Below are positions 7,443 through 15,165 of a stretch of DNA of 36,364 nt, one piece after another. Each line of letters begins with the position of its first letter. Position 1 is the first letter of the stretch. The DNA lies in contig SABY01000027.1 in NCBI GenBank assembly GCA_009928785.1, forward strand, positions 1 through 36,364, written 5' to 3'. A program made the position numbers and the translations under genes. Origin of the DNA: Clostridia bacterium. Lineage in GTDB: Bacteria > Bacteroidota > Bacteroidia > Bacteroidales > 4484-276. The notes beneath the pieces were generated by a model. The model was not told the DNA's origin. It did not search any database and saw only the letters and a list, made by a program, of their open reading frames with translations.

Positions 7443-8354
7443 TTATTTTTTGCGTATGGCTGTTCCTTTGCGCGCGCGTCTATCGCCTTCGTCGGTACTA
7501 TCCTCTTTCCCTTCAGCTTTAATGCGGGGGCGTTTGGCCGATTCTTTATTTTTGCGCGACTGCTCTTCGTCCAACTCCTCTTCGAGTTCCTCTTTGGTAC
7601 GGGTTTTAATTTTGCGTGCCTCTTCTTTTTCGAGCTCTTCTTCTTTGGCGCGTTTGTCTTTATCCACTTTGCGTTCCATCATTCCTTCTTCAATGGCCTG
7701 AACCATTATTTCGATAATCAACGAAATCGATTTGGAGGCGTCGTCGTTGGCAGGGATTGGGAAATCTACTTTCTTGGGGTCGCTGTTGGTATCGACGATG
7801 GCAAAAGTAGGGATGTTGAGTTTGCGGGCTTCGGCAATGGCGATGTGTTCTTTAAGAATATCCACCACGAAGATAGCAGAAGGCAGGCGGTTGAGGTCGG
7901 CAATGGAGCCGAGTTGTTTCTCAAGCTTGGCACGTTCGCGGCCAATCTGAAGGCGCTCGCGTTTGGAGATGTTGGTGAAGCTGTTTTCTTCCATCATCTT
8001 ATCAATCATAGCCATTTTGCGCACTGCTTTGCGGATGGTGGCAAAGTTGGTAAGCATACCACCGGGCCAGCGCTCGGTAACGTAAGGCATGCCTACGCGT
8101 TTCACTTTTTCGGCTACAATTTCTTTCGCTTGTTTTTTGGTGGCAACAAACAGGATTTTCTTTCCCGAACGGGTAATCTGTTTGATGGCCGAAGCTGCCT
8201 CTTCTATTTTAGCGGCAGTTTTGTACAGGTCGATGATGTGGATACCGTTGCGCTCCATAAAGATATAAGGAGACATGTTGGGATTCCATTTGCGCTTAAG
8301 GTGTCCAAAATGAACACCAGCGTCGAGCAATTCTTCAAAGTTTGTTCTTGGCAT
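7443..8354 (-). CDS. rpsB: 30S ribosomal protein S2 with charged C-terminal tail
   Basis: This is a 303-residue protein starting MPRTNFEELLDAGVHFGH, the conserved S2 N-terminus. Further signatures are KRKWNPNMSPYIF, RWPGGMLTNF and DTNSDPKKVDFPIPANDDA. S2 sits on the back of the 30S subunit and is needed for S1 docking in bacteria that have S1. The globular domain ends near residue 225; the remaining about 78 residues are dominated by Lys, Glu and Arg (for example KEELEEELDEEQSRKNK) and make the protein longer than the E. coli homologue (241 residues). It lies between rpsI (111-base gap) and tsf, the usual rpsB-tsf pairing. Confidence 0.97.
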   Translation of the reverse strand: MPRTNFEELLDAGVHFGHLKRKWNPNMSPYIFMERNGIHIIDLYKTAAKIEEAASAIKQITRSGKKILFVATKKQAKEIVAEKVKRVGMPYVTERWPGGMLTNFATIRKAVRKMAMIDKMMEENSFTNISKRERLQIGRERAKLEKQLGSIADLNRLPSAIFVVDILKEHIAIAEARKLNIPTFAIVDTNSDPKKVDFPIPANDDASKSISLIIEIMVQAIEEGMMERKVDKDKRAKEEELEKEEARKIKTRTKEELEEELDEEQSRKNKESAKRPRIKAEGKEDSTDEGDRRARKGTAIRKK

Positions 8355-8397
8355 TTACTTGTTGGTTTATGTTTACATTCCTAATTATAAAGGCAAC

Positions 8398-8433
8398 CGG
8401 CAAGTAGCCCGTGCAAAAGCCGGAGTCTTGCCG
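8398..8433 (-). promoter_or_regulatory. Possible hairpin in the rpsI-rpsB intergenic region
   Basis: CGGCAAG (8398-8404) pairs with CTTGCCG (8427-8433) around a 22-base loop, 44 bases before the rpsB start. It could be a leader structure for S2 autoregulation or a processing site. No T run follows. The evidence is only one stem. Confidence 0.25.
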
Positions 8434-8465
8434 ATTTGGATACTAAACACCTTAATATCCTGAAA

Positions 8466-8852
8466 CTATCGTTTACTGAACTGGAATTTCTTACGGGCTT
8501 TTTTCTGGCCTGGCTTTTTACGCTCTACCATACGTGGGTCGCGACGCAGCAAACCATTGCTTTTGAGCACCGGACGGTGTTCAGGTTCCAATTGTATGAT
8601 GGCGCGGGCCACACCTAAACGGAAAGCTTCTACCTGGCCTTTGAAACCGCCACCATCGATAGAGGCATCGATGTCGTATTTGCCTACGTTGTTGGTAAGT
8701 TCCAGTGCCTGACGGGCTACATACTGAAGCGTCGGCAAGGGGAAATATTCTTCGAGACTGCGTTTGTTAATTTTGATATTACCATTGCCGGGTCTGAGGT
8801 AAACGCGTGCAACAGCAGTTTTTCTTCTGCCTAAAGCATTGATTACTTCCAT
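8466..8852 (-). CDS. rpsI: 30S ribosomal protein S9
   Basis: This is a 128-residue protein starting MEVINALGRRKTAVARVYLRPG, the standard S9 N-terminus, and ending in KKARKKFQFSKR, the conserved basic tail that reaches the P-site tRNA. The middle motif GGGFKGQVEAFRLGVARA is also diagnostic. Its start lies three bases after the rplM stop codon, the universal rplM-rpsI pair, so translation is probably coupled. Confidence 0.98.
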   Translation of the reverse strand: MEVINALGRRKTAVARVYLRPGNGNIKINKRSLEEYFPLPTLQYVARQALELTNNVGKYDIDASIDGGGFKGQVEAFRLGVARAIIQLEPEHRPVLKSNGLLRRDPRMVERKKPGQKKARKKFQFSKR

Positions 8853-8855
8853 CGA

Positions 8856-9311
8856 TTATTTAATTTCGTTAGGTTTAACTTCTCTTGGTTTTTGGGCTTC
8901 CTGCTTGTGATCGGGGCCTGCATACACAAACATATTGCGAAACAGTGCCCTGCCCAGGCGATTCTTGGGCAACATACCACGCACAGCATTTTCTACCACT
9001 GCCGTTGGCTTCTTGGCCATCAGCTTTCGGGGAGTTATGCGACGTTGTCCACCAGGATAACCTGAGTGGCTGATGTATTCTTTGTCGTCCATTTTGTTGC
9101 CCGTCAAACGAACTTTTTCAGCGTTGATAATTACCACGTTGTCGCCGCAGTCGGCATGAGGGGTAAAGCTGGGCTTGTTTTTCCCGCGAAGGATCATTGC
9201 TGTGGCAGTGGCCAACCTGCCCAAAATCTGATCTTCGGCATCAATGATTACCCACCCTTTGTTGGCGGTTTCCTTGTTGGCACTTACTGTTTTATAACTT
9301 AAGGTATCCAT
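8856..9311 (-). CDS. rplM: 50S ribosomal protein L13
   Basis: This is a 151-residue protein. Diagnostic segments are WVIIDAEDQILGRLAT near residue 20, GDNVVIINAEKVRLTGNK, SGYPGGQR and the VRGMLPKNRLGR motif. L13 is an early assembly protein of the 50S subunit. It is the first gene of the operon rplM-rpsI-rpsB-tsf and is preceded by an almost perfect Bacteroidota promoter (9364-9395), leaving a leader of roughly 45 bases. Confidence 0.98.
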   Translation of the reverse strand: MDTLSYKTVSANKETANKGWVIIDAEDQILGRLATATAMILRGKNKPSFTPHADCGDNVVIINAEKVRLTGNKMDDKEYISHSGYPGGQRRITPRKLMAKKPTAVVENAVRGMLPKNRLGRALFRNMFVYAGPDHKQEAQKPREVKPNEIK

Positions 9312-9363
9312 TTATTAATCAGTTAATTCAAGTTCTAACTACACCTTCCCAAATTTGGGGCTG

Positions 9364-9395
9364 CAAAAGTAGATTTATTTTTTTTGATAAACAAA
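9364..9395 (-). promoter_or_regulatory. Bacteroidota-type promoter for rplM-rpsI-rpsB-tsf
   Basis: On the minus strand TTTG (9392-9395) is followed after exactly 20 bases by TACTTTTG (9364-9371). This matches the TTTG-N19-21-TAnnTTTG consensus of the Bacteroidota housekeeping sigma factor at every conserved position. Transcription should begin near 9357, about 45 bases ahead of rplM. Confidence 0.85.
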
Positions 9396-9427
9396 ACTTT
9401 ATTAGAAATATCTTTTTTACAAGCCGT

Positions 9428-9751
9428 TCACAGGGCGTTTTTTACATCGGTCAAAAATGTGCGGATTCGCTTCAAACCATCCACAACAGAAGCTTTTTCG
9501 ATAACATCCCCCTTATTCTCGGCGAGCTTGGCGCGGGCACCTTGCAAAGTAAAACCGCGCTCTTTTACCAGGTGATAAATGGTCTTGAGATTTTCGACAT
9601 CATTAGGCCGGAAGAGCCGATTGCCTTTTGCATTTTTTTTGGGTTGAAGGATGTCGAACTCCTTTTCCCAAAAGCGAATCATTGAAGTGCTTACGCCAAG
9701 CATTTGGGCAACTTCGCCGATGGTGTAAAACATTTTTTCGCTTGGAAGCAT
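9428..9751 (-). CDS. MerR-family transcriptional regulator
   Basis: This is a 107-residue protein if started at the ATG 9749-9751; the inner ATG at 9731-9733 is also possible. The MerR winged-helix domain fills residues 7-75: FYTIGEVAQMLGVSTSMIRFWEKEF is the helix-turn-helix, followed by the wing NAKGNRLFRPNDVENL. A short C-terminal helix (GARAKLAENKG onward) follows. No cysteine cluster or effector domain is present, so it does not look like a metal or oxidant sensor. Such short MerR-like proteins are common in Bacteroidota beside M23 peptidase genes, as here (49 bases after the peptidase stop). Its targets are unknown. Confidence 0.85.
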   Translation of the reverse strand: MLPSEKMFYTIGEVAQMLGVSTSMIRFWEKEFDILQPKKNAKGNRLFRPNDVENLKTIYHLVKERGFTLQGARAKLAENKGDVIEKASVVDGLKRIRTFLTDVKNAL

Positions 9752-9800
9752 TGGCAGTGTATAGTATAAGGTGTAAACGGGTGAGCTGCCACGGGCAATA

Positions 9801-10772
9801 CTAATCGAGTGTTTGCGAAGGCCGCTGCGAACGTTCAAGCATCAGTTCGTATTCTTCGGGCGTAATGTCGGAGAAGAAATAATTGATCGGATCGATGGGC
9901 CGGCTGTTTTTATGTACTTCGTAATGAAGGTGTGGTGCGGTGGACTTGCCGGTATTTCCAACTTTGGCAATCACCTGCCCACGTTTTATTTGCTGGCCTC
10001 TCTTCACTATAATTTTGCTGCAATGCGCATAGAAGGTGCTATACCCAAAGCCATGATCGATCATCACACTATTACCATACCCCCGCCTGGAAGCGTCAAC
10101 TTCTACCACTACACCATCGCCGGTGGCATAAATGTCGGTGCCCACGGGTGCGGAGAAGTCAACACCTTCGTGATGTTTCATCACCTTATAAAAAGGATCC
10201 ATGCGATACCCAAAAAATGATGACAAACGGCGCAGGTCTTTGTTGCTAACCGGCTGAATGGCTGGCAAGGAGGAGAGGAATTTCGCTTTGTTTTTCGACA
10301 TTTCGAACACCTCATCAAACGATTTACTTTGGACTACCAGTTGGCTGGTGATCTTATCAAGTTTCTCGGTAGTTTGGATAAGGATATCACTATTTTTATA
10401 CCCTTCGAGCTTTGCGTAGCGATTAACACCACCAAAACCTGCCTGACGAACAGCGCTGGGAATAGGTTCAGATTCGAAGATTACGCGGTAGATGTTATCG
10501 TCGCGATCCTGTATGTCGTCCATTACCGCTACAACATGATCCATCCTGTCGTCGAGCACTTCATACTGAAACTTCATTTGTGCAAGCTCGCGTTTTAAAA
10601 TCTTTTCTTTAGGAGAGTCGAAAAAGCTGTAGGCAACGAAAAGTACCAGCGTGGCAAACACAGCTACACCGGCAAGAAAAAGAATAAATCGTCCCAATTG
10701 CTTTTTTATCGGACGCTTTGCCCGTTCAAAGGTCAGCGTCAGATGATTGAAGAAATATTTTTCTTTACCCAT
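9801..10772 (-). CDS. Membrane-anchored M23 (LytM-type) peptidoglycan endopeptidase
   Basis: This is a 323-residue protein. Residues 29-51 form one transmembrane segment after a basic N-terminus, so the rest is periplasmic. Residues 55-95 look helical or coiled-coil. The M23 domain spans about 185-300: zinc ligands H201 and D205 (HHEGVD), the YAH motif at 248-250, and HLH at 281-283. All catalytic positions are present, so it is predicted to be active in cleaving peptide cross-links or stems. It is transcribed divergently from alaS, with a candidate promoter at 10809-10839, and is followed by the MerR-type gene. Confidence 0.92.
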   Translation of the reverse strand: MGKEKYFFNHLTLTFERAKRPIKKQLGRFILFLAGVAVFATLVLFVAYSFFDSPKEKILKRELAQMKFQYEVLDDRMDHVVAVMDDIQDRDDNIYRVIFESEPIPSAVRQAGFGGVNRYAKLEGYKNSDILIQTTEKLDKITSQLVVQSKSFDEVFEMSKNKAKFLSSLPAIQPVSNKDLRRLSSFFGYRMDPFYKVMKHHEGVDFSAPVGTDIYATGDGVVVEVDASRRGYGNSVMIDHGFGYSTFYAHCSKIIVKRGQQIKRGQVIAKVGNTGKSTAPHLHYEVHKNSRPIDPINYFFSDITPEEYELMLERSQRPSQTLD

Positions 10773-10808
10773 AAAAATATTAACTGGTAAAAGGAAACTT
10801 TAGGCCGG

Positions 10809-10839
10809 CAAAATTAATCAATTAAACTAATTTTGCAAG
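10809..10839 (-). promoter_or_regulatory. Candidate promoter for the M23 peptidase gene
   Basis: The minus strand has TAATTTTG at 10809-10816, with CTTG (one mismatch to TTTG) 19 bases upstream at 10836-10839. Transcription would start about 30 bases before the ATG. Its footprint overlaps a plus-strand TAATTTTG at 10828-10835 facing alaS. Confidence 0.5.
10828..10835 (+). promoter_or_regulatory. Possible -7 element (TAATTTTG) facing alaS
   Basis: TAATTTTG on the plus strand matches TAnnTTTG and lies 138 bases before the alaS ATG. No good TTTG is found at the right distance upstream, so it is weaker than the overlapping minus-strand candidate. Confidence 0.3.
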
Positions 10840-10972
10840 CTTTGAAAAACTACCAGGCGATGATTTATCAACAACCTATTTTATTAATTATGAATAATTT
10901 AAATCTGAATTCCTCGCCTGATTTAATAACTATTGCGCTCCATAACGCAAAACTTAACCATGTTATTTTACT

Positions 10973-13594
10973 ATGAAATCTGCTGACGTAAGACGAACTT
11001 TTTTGGATTTTTTTGCTCAGAAACAACATAAGATTGTGCCCTCGGCACCCATGGTCGTTAAGAATGACCCCACGCTGATGTTTACCAACGCCGGCATGAA
11101 CCAGTTTAAAGATATTTTTTTAGGAAACGCTCCTGCAAAATATGCACGTATTGCCGACACACAAAAATGCCTCCGTGTATCGGGCAAACACAACGATCTC
11201 GACGAGGTAGGCCATGACACCTATCACCATACCATGTTCGAAATGCTGGGCAACTGGTCGTTTGGCGATTATTTTAAAAAAGAAGCCATCGCCTGGGCAT
11301 GGGAGTTACTAACGGAGGTGTATGGTTTAAACCCCGACGATTTGTACGTTACCATTTTTGGTGGTGATCATCAGGAAGGGCTGGCTGTGGACGAAGAAGC
11401 ACTGGATTATTGGAAAGCATTTGTGCGAGCCGACCGCATACTGCACGGATCCAAAAAAGACAACTTCTGGGAGATGGGCGATACTGGCCCCTGCGGCCCC
11501 TGCTCAGAGATTCATGTGGACTTGCGCAGCGCCGAAGAAAAGGCAAAAACTCCCGGACAAAAGCTCGTCAACAACGACCACCCGCAGGTGATAGAAATCT
11601 GGAATCTCGTATTTATCCAGTACAACCGCAAAGCCGACGGAAAACTGGAGCCGCTGCCTGCTCAACATGTCGATACCGGAATGGGGTTTGAGCGCCTTAC
11701 CATGGCACTGCAAGGCAAACAGTCGAACTACGACACAGACGTTTTTCAGCCCATCATCCAAAAAATTGCATCGCTTTCGGGCATTGCTTATGGCGACGCT
11801 CCTAACACCGATGTGGCCATGCGTGTGATTGCCGACCACCTGCGCGCCGTAGCTTTCGCCATCGCCGACGGACAACTGCCCGCTAACAATAAAGCCGGCT
11901 ACGTTATCCGTCGCATCCTGCGCCGTGCAGTGCGCTATGGCTTTACGTTTTTGGATTTTAAAGAACCTTTTATTTATAAACTGGTGCCTATTCTGGTAAA
12001 AGAAATGGGCGAATTTTTCCCGGAGATCGCGGCACAACAGGTGCTCATCGAACGCGTAATCAACGAGGAGGAGCTATCTTTTCTGAGGACGCTGGCCTTT
12101 GGCATAAAACGCTTTGAGCAATACATCGAGAGTAATCCACAGGAACGGGAAATAGAAGGTACCTTTGCTTTTGAGTTGTTCGACACCTTCGGCTTTCCAG
12201 TGGATCTCACCCAGCTCATGGCTCGCGAAAAAGGTTTGACAGTGGATATCGCAGGTTTCAATCGTGGGTTGGAGGAACAAAAAAATCGCTCGCGCCAGGC
12301 TGCCGAAAAAGATACCGACGACTGGGTAGAAATTAGACCGGGCAATGAGGCCACGCGCTTTGTTGGCTACACGCATCTGCAAGCTGATGTTGAAATTTTG
12401 AAATTTAGAAAAATCAAAACAAAAAAGGAAACGTACTACCAGATTGTGCTCAATCAAACGCCATTTTATGCCGAGTCGGGCGGCCAGGTGGGCGATCACG
12501 GGAAATTGTATAACGACGAGGAAAGCATTAATATAAAAGATACACAGAAAGAAAACGATCTGATCATTCATATTGCCGACCATTTGCCCAAAGACCTACA
12601 TGCCGGTTTTACGGCCGGGGTAGATGTAGCCAAGCGCCTGGCTACCATCAACAACCACAGCGCCACCCACCTGATGCATGCCGCCCTTAAACGCGTGCTT
12701 GGCACACACGTGGAGCAACGCGGCTCTTTGGTGGACGAAAACCGGCTACGCTTCGACTTTTCGCACTTTGCCCGCATGAGCCACGAAGAGATTCGGCAGG
12801 TGGAGCAAATCGTTAACACCAAAATACGCGAAAACATCCCCATCGACGAACAGCGCGATGTGCCTATCGATGAGGCTAAGGCCATGGGAGCCGCTGCTTT
12901 GTTTGGCGAAAAATATGGGGAGCATGTGCGTGTAATTACTTTCGACCCGCAATACAGCATTGAGCTTTGTGGCGGTACACATGCTGCCGCCACCGGACAA
13001 ATCGGGATGTTTAAGATCGTCAGCGAATCGGCAATAGCTGCCGGGGTACGCCGCATAGAAGCCATAACCGGCCACCAGGTGGAGGAGCTACTTTACCAAC
13101 AGGAAGATACGCTGGGTCAGTTGCGAGAGGTTTTGAAAAATAATACCGAACCCATCAAAGCGGTGGCAACGCTCATAGATGAAAAACACATGCTCGAAAA
13201 AGAGCTTGAGGCAATGAAAAATGAGAAGGTTGATGGCTTGAAGTTGGCATTAAAAGAGCGCGCCGAAAAGATAGGAGACGTTAACTTTATTGCCTACAAG
13301 CTGGATGGCGACATGCAGATGGCTAAAAATCTTGCTTTCCGCATGAACGATGTGATGGAAAACTTGGTGATGGTAATTGGAAACACCACAGGCGACAAAG
13401 CCAACCTAACGGTGATTGTTTCGGAAAGACTTACCGGAAATGGTTACATCAACGCCGGACAGATTATCCGCGAGATAGCCAAAGAGATACAGGGCGGTGG
13501 CGGCGGACAGCCCCACTTTGCCACCGCCGGCGGCAAAAATCCGGCAGGCATCGACGCAGCGCTGCAAAAAGCGCGGGAGATGATCAAAGGATAG
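10973..13594 (+). CDS. alaS: Alanyl-tRNA synthetase
   Basis: This is an 873-residue enzyme charging tRNA-Ala. The class II catalytic core is at the N-terminus (FTNAGMNQFKDIFLG, then GCLRVSGKHNDLDEVG-like and GDTGPCGPCSEIH). The editing domain carries zinc-site residues in HSATH (H562, H566) and CGGTH (C666, H670). The C-terminal C-Ala domain ends in GGGGGQPHFATAGG, as in full-length AlaS. Length is normal and all core motifs are intact. It is the only plus-strand gene in the first 33 kb, divergent from the M23 peptidase and convergent with truC. Confidence 0.98.
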   Translation: MKSADVRRTFLDFFAQKQHKIVPSAPMVVKNDPTLMFTNAGMNQFKDIFLGNAPAKYARIADTQKCLRVSGKHNDLDEVGHDTYHHTMFEMLGNWSFGDYFKKEAIAWAWELLTEVYGLNPDDLYVTIFGGDHQEGLAVDEEALDYWKAFVRADRILHGSKKDNFWEMGDTGPCGPCSEIHVDLRSAEEKAKTPGQKLVNNDHPQVIEIWNLVFIQYNRKADGKLEPLPAQHVDTGMGFERLTMALQGKQSNYDTDVFQPIIQKIASLSGIAYGDAPNTDVAMRVIADHLRAVAFAIADGQLPANNKAGYVIRRILRRAVRYGFTFLDFKEPFIYKLVPILVKEMGEFFPEIAAQQVLIERVINEEELSFLRTLAFGIKRFEQYIESNPQEREIEGTFAFELFDTFGFPVDLTQLMAREKGLTVDIAGFNRGLEEQKNRSRQAAEKDTDDWVEIRPGNEATRFVGYTHLQADVEILKFRKIKTKKETYYQIVLNQTPFYAESGGQVGDHGKLYNDEESINIKDTQKENDLIIHIADHLPKDLHAGFTAGVDVAKRLATINNHSATHLMHAALKRVLGTHVEQRGSLVDENRLRFDFSHFARMSHEEIRQVEQIVNTKIRENIPIDEQRDVPIDEAKAMGAAALFGEKYGEHVRVITFDPQYSIELCGGTHAAATGQIGMFKIVSESAIAAGVRRIEAITGHQVEELLYQQEDTLGQLREVLKNNTEPIKAVATLIDEKHMLEKELEAMKNEKVDGLKLALKERAEKIGDVNFIAYKLDGDMQMAKNLAFRMNDVMENLVMVIGNTTGDKANLTVIVSERLTGNGYINAGQIIREIAKEIQGGGGGQPHFATAGGKNPAGIDAALQKAREMIKG

Positions 13595-13607
13595 ATAATT
13601 CATTTGC

Positions 13608-13644
13608 GGCGCCCACAAGGGACACCCGTGCCACGTGTGGCACG
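13608..13644. repeat. REP-like element after alaS
   Basis: GGCGCCCACAAGGG (13608-13621) is shared with the hairpins beside and inside the RAYT transposase gene about 2 kb away. It is followed by a hairpin CGTGCCA-CGTG-TGGCACG (13627-13644, 7-bp stem). It lies 14 bases beyond the alaS stop. No T run follows, so it is better read as a REP-like insertion than as an intrinsic terminator. Confidence 0.65.
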
Positions 13645-13844
13645 AATGCTTTACTGTTTTCACTCTCACCACCACGCCATCCTCTTTATTTGTTAGCGTA
13701 AGCTCATCATCACTTATCGGTAATCATAGGCTTTTTTACGAATAGAAATAGTTTTTCATAATGCACTATCAATGGTTTGGAATGAATTGATAAACGTTGG
13801 ACAAACGCTGTTTATGATGATCTTCAAATTCCAATACCAAAACC

Positions 13845-14549
13845 CTACAGCGCCTTATCGAATCCTAACGCAGAAGCCATTCTGCCAAACTCGGCGCTAA
13901 CCGGTGCTGTAACCGTGAGGTATTCAGCAGTAGCCGGATGGCGGAAAGACATGCCTATGCAGCACAATAACATGGTATTCATCCGAAAATAACTTTTGAA
14001 AAGACGGTTTTGTTTGTTGCAGCCATGCGGTCTGTCGCCAATAATTGGATGGAGTATGTGCGCAAAGTGCCGTCGTATCTGATGTGTGCGCCCGGTGATG
14101 GGATTAACCTCCACCAACGAATAGCGGGAAGTGGCAAAGCGCTGTCCGGGAATTTCTATTTCACCATGCGCTAATGTAGTGTAATGTGTGAGCGCCTCCC
14201 GGGAAGCCCCACGCTCATCAACCAAAGGGTAGTCAATAGTTCCCTGGTCAGCAGTATATCCGCGAACGATGGCCAGATATTTCTTATGGATTTGCCTTTC
14301 GGCAAAAAGCTGCTGCATGCGGCCATTCGTTTCTGCGTCAAGCGCAAAAATGAGTACTCCGGAAGTTTTGCGATCCAAGCGATGAACAGGATAAACGTGG
14401 CGCCCCAACATGTCGCGCAAAAGCTGCACAGCAAATTCCGTAGCATCGCCTGCAATGCCGGTACGATGCACCAAGAGTCCGTGCGGTTTATTAATAGCTG
14501 CCAGGTAAGCATCCTGGTAGATGGGCAATAGCTCTTTTGGATTTTTCAT
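13845..14549 (-). CDS. truC: tRNA pseudouridine synthase C (TruC-like, U65)
   Basis: This is a 234-residue protein starting at the ATG 14547-14549; an in-frame ATG nine codons upstream (14576) would extend it to 243. It belongs to the RluA/TruC group of pseudouridine synthases. The catalytic motif is HRLDRKTSGVL with Asp59. Segments such as LLVHRTG, DYPLVDE, SRYSLVEVNPITGRTHQIRRHFAH and HPIIGDRPHG follow TruC closely, so modification of tRNA position 65 is the best guess. Length is typical. Its 5' flank consists of a minisatellite array (14608-14958), leaving only about 30-60 bases for an independent promoter. Confidence 0.88.
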   Translation of the reverse strand: MKNPKELLPIYQDAYLAAINKPHGLLVHRTGIAGDATEFAVQLLRDMLGRHVYPVHRLDRKTSGVLIFALDAETNGRMQQLFAERQIHKKYLAIVRGYTADQGTIDYPLVDERGASREALTHYTTLAHGEIEIPGQRFATSRYSLVEVNPITGRTHQIRRHFAHILHPIIGDRPHGCNKQNRLFKSYFRMNTMLLCCIGMSFRHPATAEYLTVTAPVSAEFGRMASALGFDKAL

Positions 14550-14607
14550 AGCGGCATGCAGATAAATGAGTGGCATTTTTTATTTTATCAGGGCGGATTA
14601 GTGGTTG

Positions 14608-14958
14608 CCCAGAAAGGACCATCACCCAGAAAGGGCAATCGCCCAGAAAGGGCAATCGCCCAGAAAGGGCAATCGCCCAGAAAGGGCAATCGCCAGAAAG
14701 GGCAATCGCACAGAAGGGGCAATCGCCAGAAAGGGCAATCGCACAGAAGGGGCAATCGCCCAGAAAGGGCAATCGCCAGAAAGGGAAATCGCCCAGAAAG
14801 GGCAATCGCCAGAAAGGGCAATCGCCAGAAAGGGCAATCGCCTAGAAAGGGCAATCGCCAGAAAGGGCAATCGCCCAGAAAGGGCAATCGCCCAGAAAGG
14901 GCAATCGCCCGGAAAGGGCAATCGCCCAGAAAGGGCAATTGCACAGAAAGGGCAACCA
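14608..14958. repeat. Minisatellite array A: about 21 copies of a 16/17-bp unit
   Basis: The unit is CCCAGAAAGGGCAATCG (17 bases) or the same minus one C (16 bases). I count 21 copies: the first and last are degenerate, and two carry AGAAGGGG. Each unit boundary forms a small inverted repeat, GGGC-AATC-GCCC, so a transcript would be a string of tiny hairpins. The array is immediately upstream of truC and downstream of the RAYT gene, both of which are on the minus strand. Confidence 0.95.
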
Positions 14959-14969
14959 CAAGGTTGCCC
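14950..14969. repeat. Perfect hairpin at the junction of the two arrays
   Basis: GGGCAACC (14950-14957), ACAA (14958-14961), GGTTGCCC (14962-14969) form an 8-bp perfect stem with a 4-base loop, exactly where array A ends and array B begins. Stem and loop follow the same design as the REP-like hairpins at 15433-15451 and 15978-15998, with different but compensated stem bases. Confidence 0.85.
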
Positions 14970-15159
14970 GTGCGTGCTTGCCCGTGCGTGCTTTCCTATG
15001 CCTGCTTGCCCGTGCCTGCTTGCCTGTGCGTGCTTGCCCGTGCCTGCTTGCCTGTGCGTGCTTGCCTGTGCCTGCTCGCCTGTGCCTGCTTGCCTGTGCC
15101 AGCTCGCCCGTGCGGCTTGCCGTGCCTGCTCGCCCGTGCGTGCTTGCCTGTGTCTATTG
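14967..15159. repeat. Minisatellite array B: about 14 copies of a 14-bp unit
   Basis: The unit is CCCGTGCGTGCTTG with C/T variation at position 3, G/C at position 8 and T/C at position 13. About 14 copies occur, three of them 13 bases long. The array ends seven bases before the stop codon of the RAYT gene (15166), so it directly abuts that gene's 3' end. Confidence 0.93.
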
Positions 15160-15165
15160 CTGCCA

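Larger units (their letters stand above)
14550..15165. other. 616-base gene-free stretch made almost entirely of tandem repeats
   Basis: Between truC and the RAYT gene there is no credible gene. The stretch holds a 16/17-bp array (14608-14958), a hairpin junction (14950-14969) and a 14-bp array (14967-15159), each listed separately. Open frames exist on both strands because the repeats lack stop codons. Unit lengths of 16, 17, 14 and 13 shift the frame repeatedly, which argues against coding. Confidence 0.8.

Noticed and set aside
14608..14958. Possible CRISPR or integron-like array
   Set aside because: Units of 16/17 bp directly adjoin each other with no unique spacers and no recombinase or cas gene. 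It is a minisatellite.
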